Assembly (NCBI GenBank): GCA_032718475.1
Contig: JAUCBJ010003806.1
Coordinates: 1 to 40,120, forward strand
Direction: 5' to 3'
Source: Nemertoderma westbladi
Taxonomy: Eukaryota > Xenacoelomorpha > Nemertodermatida > Nemertodermatidae
DNA: 40,120 nucleotides
The position numbers and the translations under genes are program-made. The notes under the pieces were generated by a model. That model did no database searches. It was not told the DNA's origin and saw nothing but the letters and a program-made list of their open reading frames with translations. Positions 18,248 through 30,491 of the stretch are shown here, in pieces (positions within the stretch are counted from its first letter, which is position 1; each line of letters begins with the position of its first letter).

Positions 18248-21200
18248 GGCTTCTCAGCTGTAGACGTAGCCAATAGGCTTCTCAGCTGTAGACGTAGCCA
18301 ATAAGTTGTAGACGTAGCCAATAGGCTTCTCAGCTGTAGACGTAGCCAATAAGTTGTAGACGTAGCCAATAGGCTTCTCAGCTGTAGACGTAGCCAATAG
18401 GCTTCTCAGCTGTAGACGTAGCCAATAGGCTTCTCAGCTGTAGACGTAGCCAATAGGCTTCTCAGCTGTAGACGTAGCCAATAGGCTTCTCAGCTGTAGA
18501 CGTAGCCAATAGGCGTCTCAGCTGTAGACGTAGCCAATAGGCTTCTCAGCTGTAGACGTAGCCAATAGGCTTCTCAGCTGTAGACGTAGCCAATAGGCTT
18601 CTCAGCTGTAGACGTAGCCAATAGGCTTCTCAGCTGTAGACGTAGCCAATAGGCTTCTCAGCTGTAGACGTAGCCAATAGGCTTCTCAGCTGTAGACGTA
18701 GCCAATAGGCTTCTCAGCTGTAGACGTAGCCAATAGGCTTTTCAGCTGTAGACGTAGCCAATAGGCTTCTCAGCTGTAGACGTAGCCAATAGGCTTCTCA
18801 GCTGTAGACGTAGCCAATAGGCTTCTCAGCTGTAGACGTAGCCAATAGGCTTCTCAGTTGTAGACGTAGCCAATAGGCTTCTCAGTTGTAGACGTAGCCA
18901 ATAAGTTGTAGACGTAGCCAATAGGCTTCTCAGTTGTAGACGTAGCCAATAAATTGTAGACGTAGCCAATAGGCTTCTCAGCTGTAGACGTAGCCAATAA
19001 GTTGTAGACGTAGCCAATAGGCTTCTCAGCTGTAGACGTAGCCAATAGGCTTCTCAGCTGTAGACGTAGCCAATAGGCTTCTCAGTTGTAGACGTAGCCA
19101 ATAAGTTGTAGACGTAGCCAATAGGCTTCTCAGTTGTAGACGTAGCCAATAAGTTGTAGACGTAGCCAATAGGCTTCTCAGCTGTAGACGTAGCCAATAA
19201 GTTGTAGACGTAGCCAATAGGCTTCTCAGTTGTAGACGTAGCCAATAAGTTGTAGACGTAGCCAATAGGCTTCTCAGCTGTAGACGTAGCCAATAAGTTG
19301 TAGACGTAGCCAATAGGCTTCTCAGCTGTAGACGTAGCCAATACGTTGTAGACGTAGCCAATAGGCTTCTCAGCTGCAGACGTAGCCAATAAGTTGTAGA
19401 CGTAGCCAATAGGCTTCTCAGCTGTAGACGTAGCCAATAAGTTGTAGACGTAGCCAATAGGCTTCTCAGCTGTAGACGTAGCCAATAAGTTGTAGACGTA
19501 GCCAATAGGCTTCTCAGCTGTAGACGTAGCCAATAAGTTGTAGACGTAGCCAATAGGCTTCTCAGCTGTAGACGTAGCCAATAAGTTGTAGACGTAGCCA
19601 ATAGGCTTCTCAGCTGTAGACGTAGCCAATAAGTTGTAGACGTAGCCAATAGGCTTCTCAGCTGTAGACGTAGCCAATAAGTTGTAGAAGTAGCCAATAG
19701 GCTTCTCAGCTGTAGACGTAGCCAATACGTTGTAGACGTAGCCAATAGGCTTCTCAGCTGTAGACGTAGCCAATAGGCTTCTCAGCTGTAGACGTAGCCA
19801 ATAAGTTGTAGACGTAGCCAATAGGATTCTCAGCTGTAGACGTAGCCAATAGGCTTCTCAGTTGTAGACGTAGCCAATAAGTTGTAGACGTAGCCAATAG
19901 GCTTCTCAGCTGTAGACGTAGCCAATAAGTTGTAGACGTAGCCAATAGGCTTTCTCAGCTGTAGACGTAGCCAATAGGCTTCTCAGTTGTAGACGTAGCC
20001 AATAAGTTGTAGACGTAGCCAATAGGCTTCTCAGCTGTAGACGTAGCCAATAAGTTGTAGACGTAGCCAATAGGCTTCTCAGCTGTAGACGTAGCCAATA
20101 AGTTGTAGACGTAGCCAATAGGCTTCTCAGCTGTAGACGTAGCCAATAAGTTGTAGACGTAGCCAATAGGCTTCTCAGCTGTAGACGTAGCCAATAAGTT
20201 GTAGACGTAGCCAATAGGCTTCTCAGCTGTAGACGTAGCCAATAAGTTGTAGACGTAGCCAATAGGCTTCTCAGCTGTAGACGTAGCCAATAAGTTGTAG
20301 ACGTAGCCAATAGGCTTCTCAGCTGTAGACGTAGCCAATAAGTTGTAGACGTAGCCAATAGGCTTCTCAGCTGTAGACGTAGCCAATAAGTTGTAGACGT
20401 AGCCAATAGGCTTCTCAGCTGTAGATGTAGCCAATAGGCTTCTCAGTTGTAGACGTAGCCAATAAGTTGTAGACGTAGCCAATAGGCTTCTCAGCTGTAG
20501 ACGTAGCCAATAAGTTGTAGACGTAGCCAATAGGCTTTCTCAGCTGTAGACGTAGCCAATAGGCTTCTCAGTTGTAGACGTAGCCAATAAGTTGTAGACG
20601 TAGCCAATAGGCTTCTCAGCTGTAGACGTAGCCAATAAGTTGTAGACGTAGCCAATAGGCTTCTCAGCTGTAGACGTAGCCAATAAGTTGTAGACGTAGC
20701 CAATAGGCTTCTCAGCTGTAGACGTAGCCAATAAGTTGTAGACGTAGCCAATAGGCTTCTCAGCTGTAGACGTAGCCAATAAGTTGTAGACGTAGCCAAT
20801 AGGCTTCTCAGCTGTAGACGTAGCCAATAAGTTGTAGACGTAGCCAATAGGCTTCTCAGCTGTAGACGTAGCCAATAAGTTGTAGACGTAGCCAATAGGC
20901 TTCTCAGCTGTAGACGTAGCCAATAAGTTGTAGGCGTAGCCAATAGGCTTCTCAGCTGTAGACGTAGCCAATAAGTTGTAGACGTAGCCAATAGGCTTCT
21001 CAGCTGTAGACGTAGCCAATAGGCTTCTCAGTTGTAGACGTAGCCAATAAGTTGTAGACGTAGCCAATAGGCTTCTCAGCTGTAGACGTAGCCAATAAGT
21101 TGTAGACGTAGCCAATAGGCTTTCTCAGCTGTAGACGTAGCCAATAGGCTTCTCAGTTGTAGACGTAGCCAATAAGTTGTAGACGTAGCCAATAGGCTTC

Positions 21201-24200
21201 TCAGCTGTAGACGTAGCCAATAAGTTGTAGACGTAGCCAATAGGCTTCTCAGCTGTAGACGTAGCCAATAAGTTGTAGACGTAGCCAATAGGCTTCTCAG
21301 CTGTAGACGTAGCCAATAAGTTGTAGACGTAGCCAATAGGCTTCTCAGCTGTAGACGTAGCCAATAAGTTGTAGACGTAGCCAATAGGCTTCTCAGCTGT
21401 AGACGTAGCCAATAAGTTGTAGACGTAGCCAATAGGCTTCTCAGCTGTAGACGTAGCCAATAAGTTGTAGACGTAGCCAATAGGCTTCTCAGCTGTAGAC
21501 GTAGCCAATAAGTTGTAGACGTAGCCAATAGGCTTCTCAGCTGTAGACGTAGCCAATAAGTTGTAGACGTAGCCAATAGGCTTCTCAGCTGTAGACGTAG
21601 CCAATAAGTTGTAGACGTAGCCAATAGGCTTCTCAGCTGTAGACGTAGCCAATATGCTTCTCAGTTGTAGACGTAGCCAATAAGTTGTAGACGTAGCCAA
21701 TAGGCTTCTCAGCTGTAGACGTAGCCAATAAGTTGTAGACGTAGCCAATAGGCTTTCTCAGCTGTAGACGTAGCCAATAGGCTTCTCAGTTGTAGACGTA
21801 GCCAATAAGTTGTAGACGTAGCCAATAGGCTTCTCAGCTGTAGACGTAGCCAATAAGTTGTAGACGTAGCCAATAGGCTTCTCAGCTGTAGACGTAGCCA
21901 ATAAGTTGTAGACGTAGCCAATAGGCTTCTCAGCTGTAGACGTAGCCAATAAGTTGTAGACGTAGCCAATAGGCTTCTCAGCTGTAGACGTAGCCAATAA
22001 GTTGTAGACGTAGCCAATAGGCTTCTCAGCTGTAGACGTAGCCAATAAGTTGTAGACGTAGCCAATAGGCTTCTCAGCTGTAGACGTAGCCAATAAGTTG
22101 TAGACGTAGCCAATAGGCTTCTCAGCTGTAGACGTAGCCAATAAGTTGTAGACGTAGCCAATAGGCTTCTCAGCTGTAGACGTAGCCAATAAGTTGTAGA
22201 CGTAGCCAATAGGCTTCTCAGCTGTAGACGTAGCCAATAAGTTGTAGACGTAGCCAATAGGCTTCTCAGCTGTAGATGTAGCCAATAGGCTTCTCAGTTG
22301 TAGACGTAGCCAATAAGTTGTAGACGTAGCCAATAGGCTTCTCAGCTGTAGACGTAGCCAATAAGTTGTAGACGTAGCCAATACGCTTTCTCAGCTGTAG
22401 ACGTAGCCAATAGGCTTCTCAGTTGTAGACGTAGCCAATAAGTTGTAGACGTAGCCAATAGGCTTCTCAGCTGTAGACGTAGCCAATAAGTTGTAGACGT
22501 AGCCAATAGGCTTCTCAGCTGTAGACGTAGCCAATAAGTTGTAGACGTAGCCAATAGGCTTCTCAGCTGTAGACGTAGCCAATAAGCTGTAGACGTAGCC
22601 AATAAGTTGTAGGCGTAGCCAATAGGCTTCTCAGCTGTAGACGTAGCCAATAAGTTGTAGACGTAGCCAATAGGCTTCTCAGCTGTAGACGTAGCCAATA
22701 GGCTTCTCAGTTGTAGACGTAGCCAATAAGTTGTAGACGTAGCCAATAGGCTTCTCAGCTGTAGACGTAGCCAATAAGTTGTAGACGTAGCCAATAGGCT
22801 TTCTCAGCTGTAGACGTAGCCAATAGGCTTCTCAGTTGTAGACGTAGCCAATAAGTTGTAGACGTAGCCAATAGGCTTCTCAGCTGTAGACGTAGCCAAT
22901 AAGTTGTAGACGTAGCCAATAGGCTTCTCAGCTGTAGACGTAGCCAATAAGTTGTAGACGTAGCCAATAGGCTTCTCAGCTGTAGACGTAGCCAATAAGT
23001 TGTAGACGTAGCCAATAGGCTTCTCAGCTGTAGACGTAGCCAATAAGTTGTAGACGTAGCCAATAGGCTTCTCAGCTGTAGACGTAGCCAATAAGTTGTA
23101 GACGTAGCCAATAGGCTTCTCAGCTGTAGACGTAGCCAATAAGTTGTAGACGTAGCCAATAGGCTTCTCAGCTGTAGACGTAGCCAATAAGTTGTAGACG
23201 TAGCCAATAGGCTTCTCAGCTGTAGACGTAGCCAATAAGTTGTAGACGTAGCCAATAGGCTTCTCAGCTGTAGACGTAGCCAATAAGTTGTAGACGTAGC
23301 CAATAGGCTTCTCAGCTGTAGACGTAGCCAATATGCTTCTCAGTTGTAGACGTAGCCAATAAGTTGTAGACGTAGCCAATAGGCTTCTCAGCTGTAGACG
23401 TAGCCAATAAGTTGTAGACGTAGCCAATAGGCTTTCTCAGCTGTAGACGTAGCCAATAGGCTTCTCAGTTGTAGACGTAGCCAATAAGTTGTAGACGTAG
23501 CCAATAGGCTTCTCAGCTGTAGACGTAGCCAATAAGTTGTAGACGTAGCCAATAGGCTTCTCAGCTGTAGACGTAGCCAATAAGTTGTAGACGTAGCCAA
23601 TAGGCTTCTCAGCTGTAGACGTAGCCAATAAGTTGTAGACGTAGCCAATAGGCTTCTCAGCTGTAGACGTAGCCAATAAGTTGTAGACGTAGCCAATAGG
23701 CTTCTCAGCTGTAGACGTAGCCAATAAGTTGTAGACGTAGCCAATAGGCTTCTCAGCTGTAGACGTAGCCAATAAGTTGTAGACGTAGCCAATAGGCTTC
23801 TCAGCTGTAGACGTAGCCAATAAGTTGTAGACGTAGCCAATAGGCTTCTCAGCTGTAGACGTAGCCAATAAGTTGTAGACGTAGCCAATAGGCTTCTCAG
23901 CTGTAGACGTAGCCAATAAGTTGTAGACGTAGCCAATAGGCTTCTCAGCTGTAGATGTAGCCAATAGGCTTCTCAGTTGTAGACGTAGCCAATAAGTTGT
24001 AGACGTAGCCAATAGGCTTCTCAGCTGTAGACGTAGCCAATAAGTTGTAGACGTAGCCAATACGCTTTCTCAGCTGTAGACGTAGCCAATAGGCTTCTCA
24101 GTTGTAGACGTAGCCAATAAGTTGTAGACGTAGCCAATAGGCTTCTCAGCTGTAGACGTAGCCAATAAGTTGTAGACGTAGCCAATAGGCTTCTCAGCTG

Positions 24201-27080
24201 TAGACGTAGCCAATAAGTTGTAGACGTAGCCAATAGGCTTCTCAGCTGTAGACGTAGCCAATAAGTTGTAGACGTAGCCAATAGGCTTCTCAGCTGTAGA
24301 CGTAGCCAATAAGTTGTAGACGTAGCCAATAGGCTTCTCAGCTGTAGACGTAGCCAATAAGTTGTAGACGTAGCCAATAGGCTTCTCAGCTGTAGACGTA
24401 GCCTATAAGTTGTAGACGTAGCCAATAGGCTTCTCAGCTGTAGACGTAGCCAATAAGTTGTAGACGTAGCCAATAGGCTTCTCAGCTGTAGACGTAGCCA
24501 ATAAGTTGTAGACGTAGCCAATAGGCTTCTCAGCTGTAGACGTAGCCAATAGGCTTCTCAGTTGTAGACGTAGCCAATAAGTTGTAGACGTAGCCAATAG
24601 GCTTCTCAGCTGTAGACGTAGCCAATAAGTTGTAGACGTAGCCAATAGGCTTTCTCAGCTGTAGACGTAGCCAATAGGCTTCTCAGTTGTAGACGTAGCC
24701 AATAAGTTGTAGACGTAGCCAATAGGCTTCTCAGCTGTAGACTTAGCCAATAAGTTGTAGACGTAGCCAATAGGCTTCTCAGCTGTAGACGTAGCCAATA
24801 AGTTGTAGACGTAGCCAATAGGCTTCTCAGCTGTAGACGTAGCCAATAAGTTGTAGACGTAGCCAATAGGCTTCTCAGCTGTAGACGTAGCCAATAAGTT
24901 GTAGACGTAGCCAATAGGCTTCTCAGCTGTAGACGTAGCCAATAAGTTGTAGACGTAGCCAATAGGCTTCTCAGCTGTAGACGTAGCCAATAAGTTGTAG
25001 ACGTAGCCAATAGGCTTCTCAGCTGTAGACGTAGCCAATAAGTTGTAGACGTAGCCAATAGGCTTCTCAGCTGTAGACGTAGCCAATAAGTTGTAGACGT
25101 AGCCAATAGGCTTCTCAGCTGTAGACGTAGCCAATAAGTTGTAGACGTAGCCAATAGGCTTCTCAGCTGTAGACGTAGCCAATATGCTTCTCAGTTGTAG
25201 ACGTAGCCAATAAGTTGTAGACGTAGCCAATAGGCTTCTCAGCTGTAGACATAGCCAATAAGTTGTAGACGTAGCCAATAGGCTTTCTCAGCTGTAGACG
25301 TAGCCAATAGGCTTCTCAGTGGTAGACGTAGCCAATAAGTTGTAGACGTAGCCAATAGGCTTCTCAGCTGTAGACGTAGCCAATAAGTTGTAGACGTAGC
25401 CAATAGGCTTCTCAGCTGTAGACGTAGCCAATAAGTTGTAGACGTAGCCAATAGGCTTCTCAACTGTAGACGTAGCCAATAAGTTGTAGACGTAGCCAAT
25501 AGGCTTCTCAGCTGTAGACGTAGCCAATAAGTTGTAGACGTAGCCAATAGGCTTCTCAGCTGTAGCCGTAGCCAATAAGTTGTAGACGTAGCCAATAGGC
25601 TTCTCAACTGTAGACGTAGCCAATAAGTTGTAGACGTAGCCAATAGGCTTCTCAGTTGTAGACGTAGCCAATAAGTTGTAGACGTAGCCAATAGGCTTCT
25701 CAGCTGTAGACGTAGCCAATAAGTTGTAGACGTAGCCAATAGGCTTCTCAGCTGTAGACGTAGCCAATAAGTTGTAGACGTAGCCAATAGGCTTCTCAAC
25801 TGTAGACGTAGCCAATAAGTTGTAGACGTAGCCAATAGGCTTCTCAGCTGTAGACGTAGCCAATAAGTTGTAGACGTAGCCAATAGGCTTCTCAGCTGTA
25901 GACGTAGCCAATAAGTTGTAGACGTAGCCAATAGGCTTCTCAACTGTAGACGTAGCCAATAAGTTGTAGACGTAGCCAATAGGCTTCTCAACTGTAGACG
26001 TAGCCAATAAGTTGTAGACGTAGCCAATAGGCTTCTCAGCTGTAGACGTAGCCAATATGCTTCTCAGTTGTAGACGTAGCCAATAAGTTGTAGACGTAGC
26101 CAATAGGCTTCTCAGCTGTAGACGTAGCCAATAAGTTGTAGACGTAGCCAATAGGCTTTCTCAGCTGTAGACGTAGCCAATAGGCTTCTCAGTTGTAGAC
26201 GTAGCCAATAAGTTGTAGACGTAGCCAATAGGCTTCTCAGCTGTAGACGTAGCCAATAAGTTGTAGACGTAGCCAATAGGCTTCTCAGCTGTAGACGTAG
26301 CCAATAAGTTGTAGACGTAGCCAATAGGCTTCTCAGCTGTAGACGTAGCCAATAGGCTTCTCAGCTGTAGACGTAGCCAATAAGTTGTAGACGTAGCCAA
26401 TAGGCTTCTCAACTGTAGACGTAGCCAATAAGTTGTAGACGTAGCCAATAGGCTTCTCAGCTGTAGACGTAGCCAATACGTTGTAGACGTAGCCAATAGG
26501 CTTCTCAGCTGTAGACGTAGCCAATAAGTTGTAGACGTAGCCAATAGGCTTTCTCAGCTGTAGACGTAGCCAATAAGCTTCTCAGCTGTAGACGTAGCCA
26601 ATAGGCTTCTCAGCTGTAGACGTAGCCAATAAGTTGTAGACGTAGCCAATAGGCTTCTCAGCTGTAGACGTAGCCAATACGTTGTAGACGTAGCCAATAG
26701 GCTTCTCAGCTGTAGACGTAGCCAATAAGTTGTAGACGTAGCCAATAGGCTTTCTCAGCTGTAGACGTAGCCAATAAGCTTCTCAGCTGTAGACGTAGCC
26801 AATAGGCTTCTCAGCTGTAGACGTAGCCAATAAGTTGTAGACGTAGCCAATAGGCTTCTCAGCTGTAGACGTAGCCAATACGTTGTAGACGTAGCCAATA
26901 GGCTTCTCAGCTGTAGACGTAGCCAATACGTTGTAGACGTAGCCAATAGGCTTCTCAGCTGTAGACGTAGCCAATAAGTTGTAGACGTAGCCAATAGGCT
27001 TCTCAGCTGTAGACGTAGCCAATAGGCTTCTCAGCTGTAGACGTAGCCAATAGGCTTCTCAGCTGTAGACGTTGCCAATA
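18248..27080. repeat. Satellite array of 28-bp and 20-bp units in nested higher-order repeats
   Basis: Unit A (28 bp) begins GGCTTCTCAGCTG and ends GACGTAGCCAATA. Unit B (20 bp) begins AGTTGTAG and has the same ending; it equals A without its first eight bases. Edges are mostly pure A: 19 tandem A units at 18372-18903 and three at 26997-27080. The core is the AB dimer (48 bp). A marker with an extra T, GCTTTCTC, recurs at 19948, 20533, 21118, 21751, 22384, 22797, 23430, 24063, 24648, 25281, 26154, 26547 and 26748. Spacings are mostly 585 or 633 bp, differing by exactly one 48-bp dimer. Within these blocks, diagnostic variants (AATATGCTTC; GTAGATGTAG; TTGTAGGCG or a CGCTTTCTC start) recur in fixed order, giving a super-period of about 1,851 bp. 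Because 48 is divisible by three, the minus strand has long open frames with a 16-residue period in two frames; they are not genes. Confidence 0.97.
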
Positions 27081-27505
27081 AGCCAGCTGGTTTGGTGATA
27101 TTTATTACATTCGTAATATCATTAAAAATATACTGTAATTCTGAATCCACGGAAGATACAAACGGTTAAAACGGATAAAACGTGTTAAACCGCTTAAAAC
27201 GGTTACGGTTTTAGTAGTGGTCTGTATTACAGTTGGAAATTGTATTTGCAAAATAATATATTTTTCTTTAAAACGTAGACCTACTTAAGAATTTCGCAAA
27301 ATGTCGAAATTTGACATTCCGAAAAGGAAAAGGTCTCACATTGAAGTCAAGCTCGTACCTAACATACATTTAAATTTGGTTGTACTAATTGGAATTTCAG
27401 TTTATTAACTACGTCAGTCTTCTTTCAATTTACAAAAATTTTAAACCAAGCCTTATATATTTCTACACATAAATAGGGTTTAATTTCACCGTAAGTGACG
27501 GCTAA
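27081..27505. other. Spacer right of the large satellite
   Basis: No supported gene. At 27161-27215 a word like CGGTTAAAAC occurs about four times in degenerate tandem. A near-palindrome, AATGTCGAAATTTGACATT, lies at about 27300-27318. Any upstream exon of the glycosyltransferase copy would have to lie here or further left, but none is recognisable. Confidence 0.5.
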
Positions 27506-28192
27506 ACTAAACCTTGGTTCTCCAAGGCCAAGCAAAATATTCCAATACTAGTTGTCAAGGAGATTGTGGCCCCGCATTCGGTATTTAATGAACCATTTCG
27601 AGAGGCTCACCAAACAGACATAATGAGGTTTAATGTTCTTCGGCAATACGGGGGTATATACTTAGATAATGACGTCATCGCTATCCAATCAGTGGATCGC
27701 TTACGTAACCTAGAGTACAGCGACAGCGTGGATCGTTCCGAAGCCAATACCAATCTGCCTCGCGCGAATTTATTTTTGCTATTCCTACAAATGGTCGTGT
27801 GAAAATAAAATAAACTGCGAGAACAGTTGGAGAGAGTTGAAAGACTATACGCTTACTTCCCGCACTTAGTGAATGTTGTGTACCACGGGTTCATCTGCCC
27901 GAAGTGGCCTCAAGGTGGCGCTCAACTGTACACGGAGTACGACTGGTTTACCGGTAGGTACCCATCCCTTCTGTGGATGAAACGATGGGATACACTGGAC
28001 GGTAACGAGAAACGCTCGCCCGCGATCATCCACTCTATCGACTCTGCTCTGGGGGATATTGTTCGTTCGATTTACCGAGTCCCTAATTTTCCAGGAGTGC
28101 GCACGATAATGCTGCGACGTAGAAGTCAACTTTCTTCACTCTATTATAGCGATGGAGATTGTGAATACCATGGACAGTGTGGTTCTGGCTGA
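27506..28192 (+). pseudogene. Glycosyltransferase with DXD sugar-binding motif (Gly_transf_sug type), broken and incomplete
   Basis: The frame is open from 27506 to a TGA at 27800-27802. It contains EAHQTDIMRFNVL, then YGGIYLDNDV with the DXD motif as DND (codons 27665-27673). In the Gly_transf_sug (DXD) family this motif holds the metal and nucleotide-sugar in Golgi-type transferases. After two stops (27800, 27806) the same frame reopens at 27809 and runs to 28192 with YHGFICPKWPQGG and AIIHSIDSALGD, plausible as the C-terminal part of the family. Between them, at about 27760-27800, a neighbouring frame reads FIFAIPTNGRVKI, which fits the expected link segment. I therefore infer one frameshift plus a nonsense change rather than an intron. 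The N-terminal anchor and stem are missing; an in-frame TAA lies at 27503. No standard ATG begins either half. Probably a decayed or partly retrocopied gene. Donor and acceptor sugars cannot be told. Confidence 0.65.
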
Positions 28193-29321
28193 CATTACGG
28201 ATAAATTCGTTTGACACTTATTTTCATAGTGTGGATACGAAAGAGGGACTCTTTGAAAAATCGAACGAAAAACCGAAACAGTATCTGACGGTTCTTCCAG
28301 GATAGATTATAGTAGGACGTCGCAGTCTTTTTTATCTACAAAGTTACAGTAGTCGGTATCTCGAATGAGGTATGGAATCCTACAACGTCATACTAATATG
28401 TTTCAAGTTAAACAACAGAAGATTGCTGATCTGGTATATACTGTAGCATCGACAACAATCGGCTACAATTAAATATTGGTTATTTTCAAACAATAACCAA
28501 ACCTCTCGAAAATAGTAAGTTTACCTAAAATAATAGTCGTGCCTTTAATTATGGTTTTAAATTAAATATTAATTAATTGTTGAGAAACTCTCTGACCAGC
28601 ACTGCTTATCGCTGTCAACATACACACTTAATAATTTTCTGGAATTGATAGTAGGCCCTTAGTGCGAATGTTTTTATTGTCATTAAAATAATACAGCCTG
28701 GCTACTGTACGCGGTATTTACTTACTTAGCGGTACTTATTTACCACTCAATGCATTAGTCAGCTGCATTAGTCCTACAAAGAGACAATCAAATATTAATA
28801 AGTCAATATTAAGATTATAAATAATAAATAGGTTTAAACTTTCCAGAAATGATATTAAATCGAATGTGTGAATACCGCCACTATTAAATAAAAAGTATAT
28901 TCCTTCGCATCTTGTTGCAATAACAGAACACTCCCACCATAGAAACAACATACTGTAGTTAATGTAGATACTGTACATATGGTATTGCTTTTTCTGGGGG
29001 ATTAAATACATAGATGATATTGAATATTGAAATAGTTAAAGTGTGAGGTGAGATTGATTATAAACCTTGGAAGTACGAGTCGCGACCACAATGTCTTACA
29101 GGTAACTGCCAAGAGAGATCAATGTGTTTCGTGTTAAAGGATCGCCGATAACTTCATTTATCTTTTTACCGATTATAATTTAATTTCGTAAAATCTTGTA
29201 TTTTAAGTTCCATTTGTTATTTATTACTCACAGTATTAAGCCTGCCCACACAGAATAAGTTATGGAGGTACCTACCTACAAGATACAGGTAGTTTTATAT
29301 TCTAACAAATATATATTGTAA
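28193..29321. other. AT-rich intergenic spacer
   Basis: No supported gene, no recognisable repeat. The 91-codon minus-strand frame at 28736-29011 has no domain-like features and is judged to be chance. Confidence 0.55.
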
Positions 29322-29377
29322 TTCTAACCTAAACAGTAAACCGGAGTCATAGGATAGATAACTGTTTCATAATCAGT
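29322..29377. repeat. Transposon-end fragment (family of 34445-34823)
   Basis: Contains TCTAACCTAAACAGTAAACC followed by GGAGT and, about 20 bp on, CTGTTTCATAATCAG. The right arm of the element at 34445-34823, read on the minus strand, has the same two words in the same order, so the match covers arm and interior. Confidence 0.6.
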
Positions 29378-29419
29378 TACACAATAACTAAAATAATGTG
29401 CAATTATTTATCTGACTAG

Positions 29420-29665
29420 ATTGGACACGGGCGTAGCTTCCTCTGCTTTGCAGGACATTGCTTTCGCCGTGAGGACCAGCCAGTGTATATTCTTGTACTT
29501 TGGCAGCCTCATGGAGTGAATAAGCATGGTGGACAGCCCATGACTTTCTTGAGACGCATCTTAAAGGACTCTGGCCTTGAAGATGCGGATGATCTAGCAA
29601 ATGTCATGGGGGGTAGGGAGTTGTGGCGTCGCACTTTTGTCGACAAGCCGACACAGAATCCTTAA
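29420..29665 (+). pseudogene. LINE-type ORF2 C-terminal remnant
   Basis: An 81-codon open stretch, preceded by an in-frame TAG at 29417 and ended by TAA at 29663. It reads CFAGHCFRREDQPV, then LVLWQPHG, then GGQPMTFLRRILKDSGL and finally VMGGRELWRR. The order 'AGHC-x-R ... LVLW-x-P-HG ... G-x-x-x-TF ... L-x-DSGL ... M-x-x-R-x-x-WR' is one I recognise from the extreme C-terminus of endonuclease/reverse-transcriptase proteins of non-LTR retrotransposons. It is followed by an AT repeat (29666-29690), compatible with a short LINE tail. The catalytic domains are absent; this is a 5'-truncated dead copy. It belongs to a different lineage from the scrap at 14973-15073, judging by the motif. Confidence 0.7.
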
Positions 29666-30491
29666 TATATATGTAATATATATATAATGCAGCTGCAATG
29701 CAGCATGCCGATCGTAGTAGTAGTAGCTTTATTTGCGTTGCGAGCAAAGTTTTCTGCGTAGGCATATACGCTACTAAAAAGTTATTGTCGTTGAGATGTG
29801 TATTCGACTAATGATAACTGGATAACAGCACGGACAACGACGGACGACGGCCCTATTTAGTTGAAGTTATTCCCTTCAAAATGTGCCTGCTGTATTTTCT
29901 GTTATTGCAATAATATTCCCATACGATTTCCATCCTTGGAGTCAAATATTACCAAATAATTTAATTACACTGTACCATAGTCATAGATATATGAGTGGGT
30001 TTATCTACTAAGTGAACATCTGCGAAATATCCTGGTCAGTATTTTGCATATTTAAAACGTCAACGAACTACAGGTCAAGTGAAAAGAATGACAACACCAC
30101 GTGGCGTGGCCAAAAATTAATAAAAGTGGTGTGAGTAGATTGTACGGTATGCATAAACAAAACATACCGGTAAAAATTATTATTAAATTCAGTAATATAC
30201 CGCGAAGTCATATAAAGTACAATGTAGGGGATAACCATTTGATATTATAAGCAGGTGACCTTTTAACCTTATAGTAGAACGGCTTGATCCAAGTTGTAAC
30301 TCGTATGCTACTAACTGCTAATAACCTACAGACAGTATAGCTGCTAAAATTTCAGACGTCCTTAGTTCAGTAGTTCAATAGACTCCTGCTAGGGGGCTAA
30401 ATATATATAATGCTACAGGCGTCAACCTGCCAATCACCACATCCTCCGAGGATGAGTCACGGCGGTTCTACCACGCACAACTACCCTTTAG
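29666..30491. other. Intergenic spacer
   Basis: No supported gene. It starts with the AT repeat that may be the LINE tail and a GTAGTAGTAG run near 29717. A CTGCTAGGGGGC word sits at 30386-30397 (see findings). The rest is plain AT-rich sequence. Confidence 0.5.

Noticed and set aside
18826-27022. Many minus-strand open frames of 60-290 codons with a 16-residue period
   Set aside because: They come from the 48-bp dimer having no stop in two frames. The overlapping frames give equally long products, and each is ended by the single extra T of the block marker.
27490-27497. Splice donor-like GTAAGT just before the glycosyltransferase copy
   Set aside because: No coding sequence precedes it that could form the upstream exon, so one hexamer is not enough.
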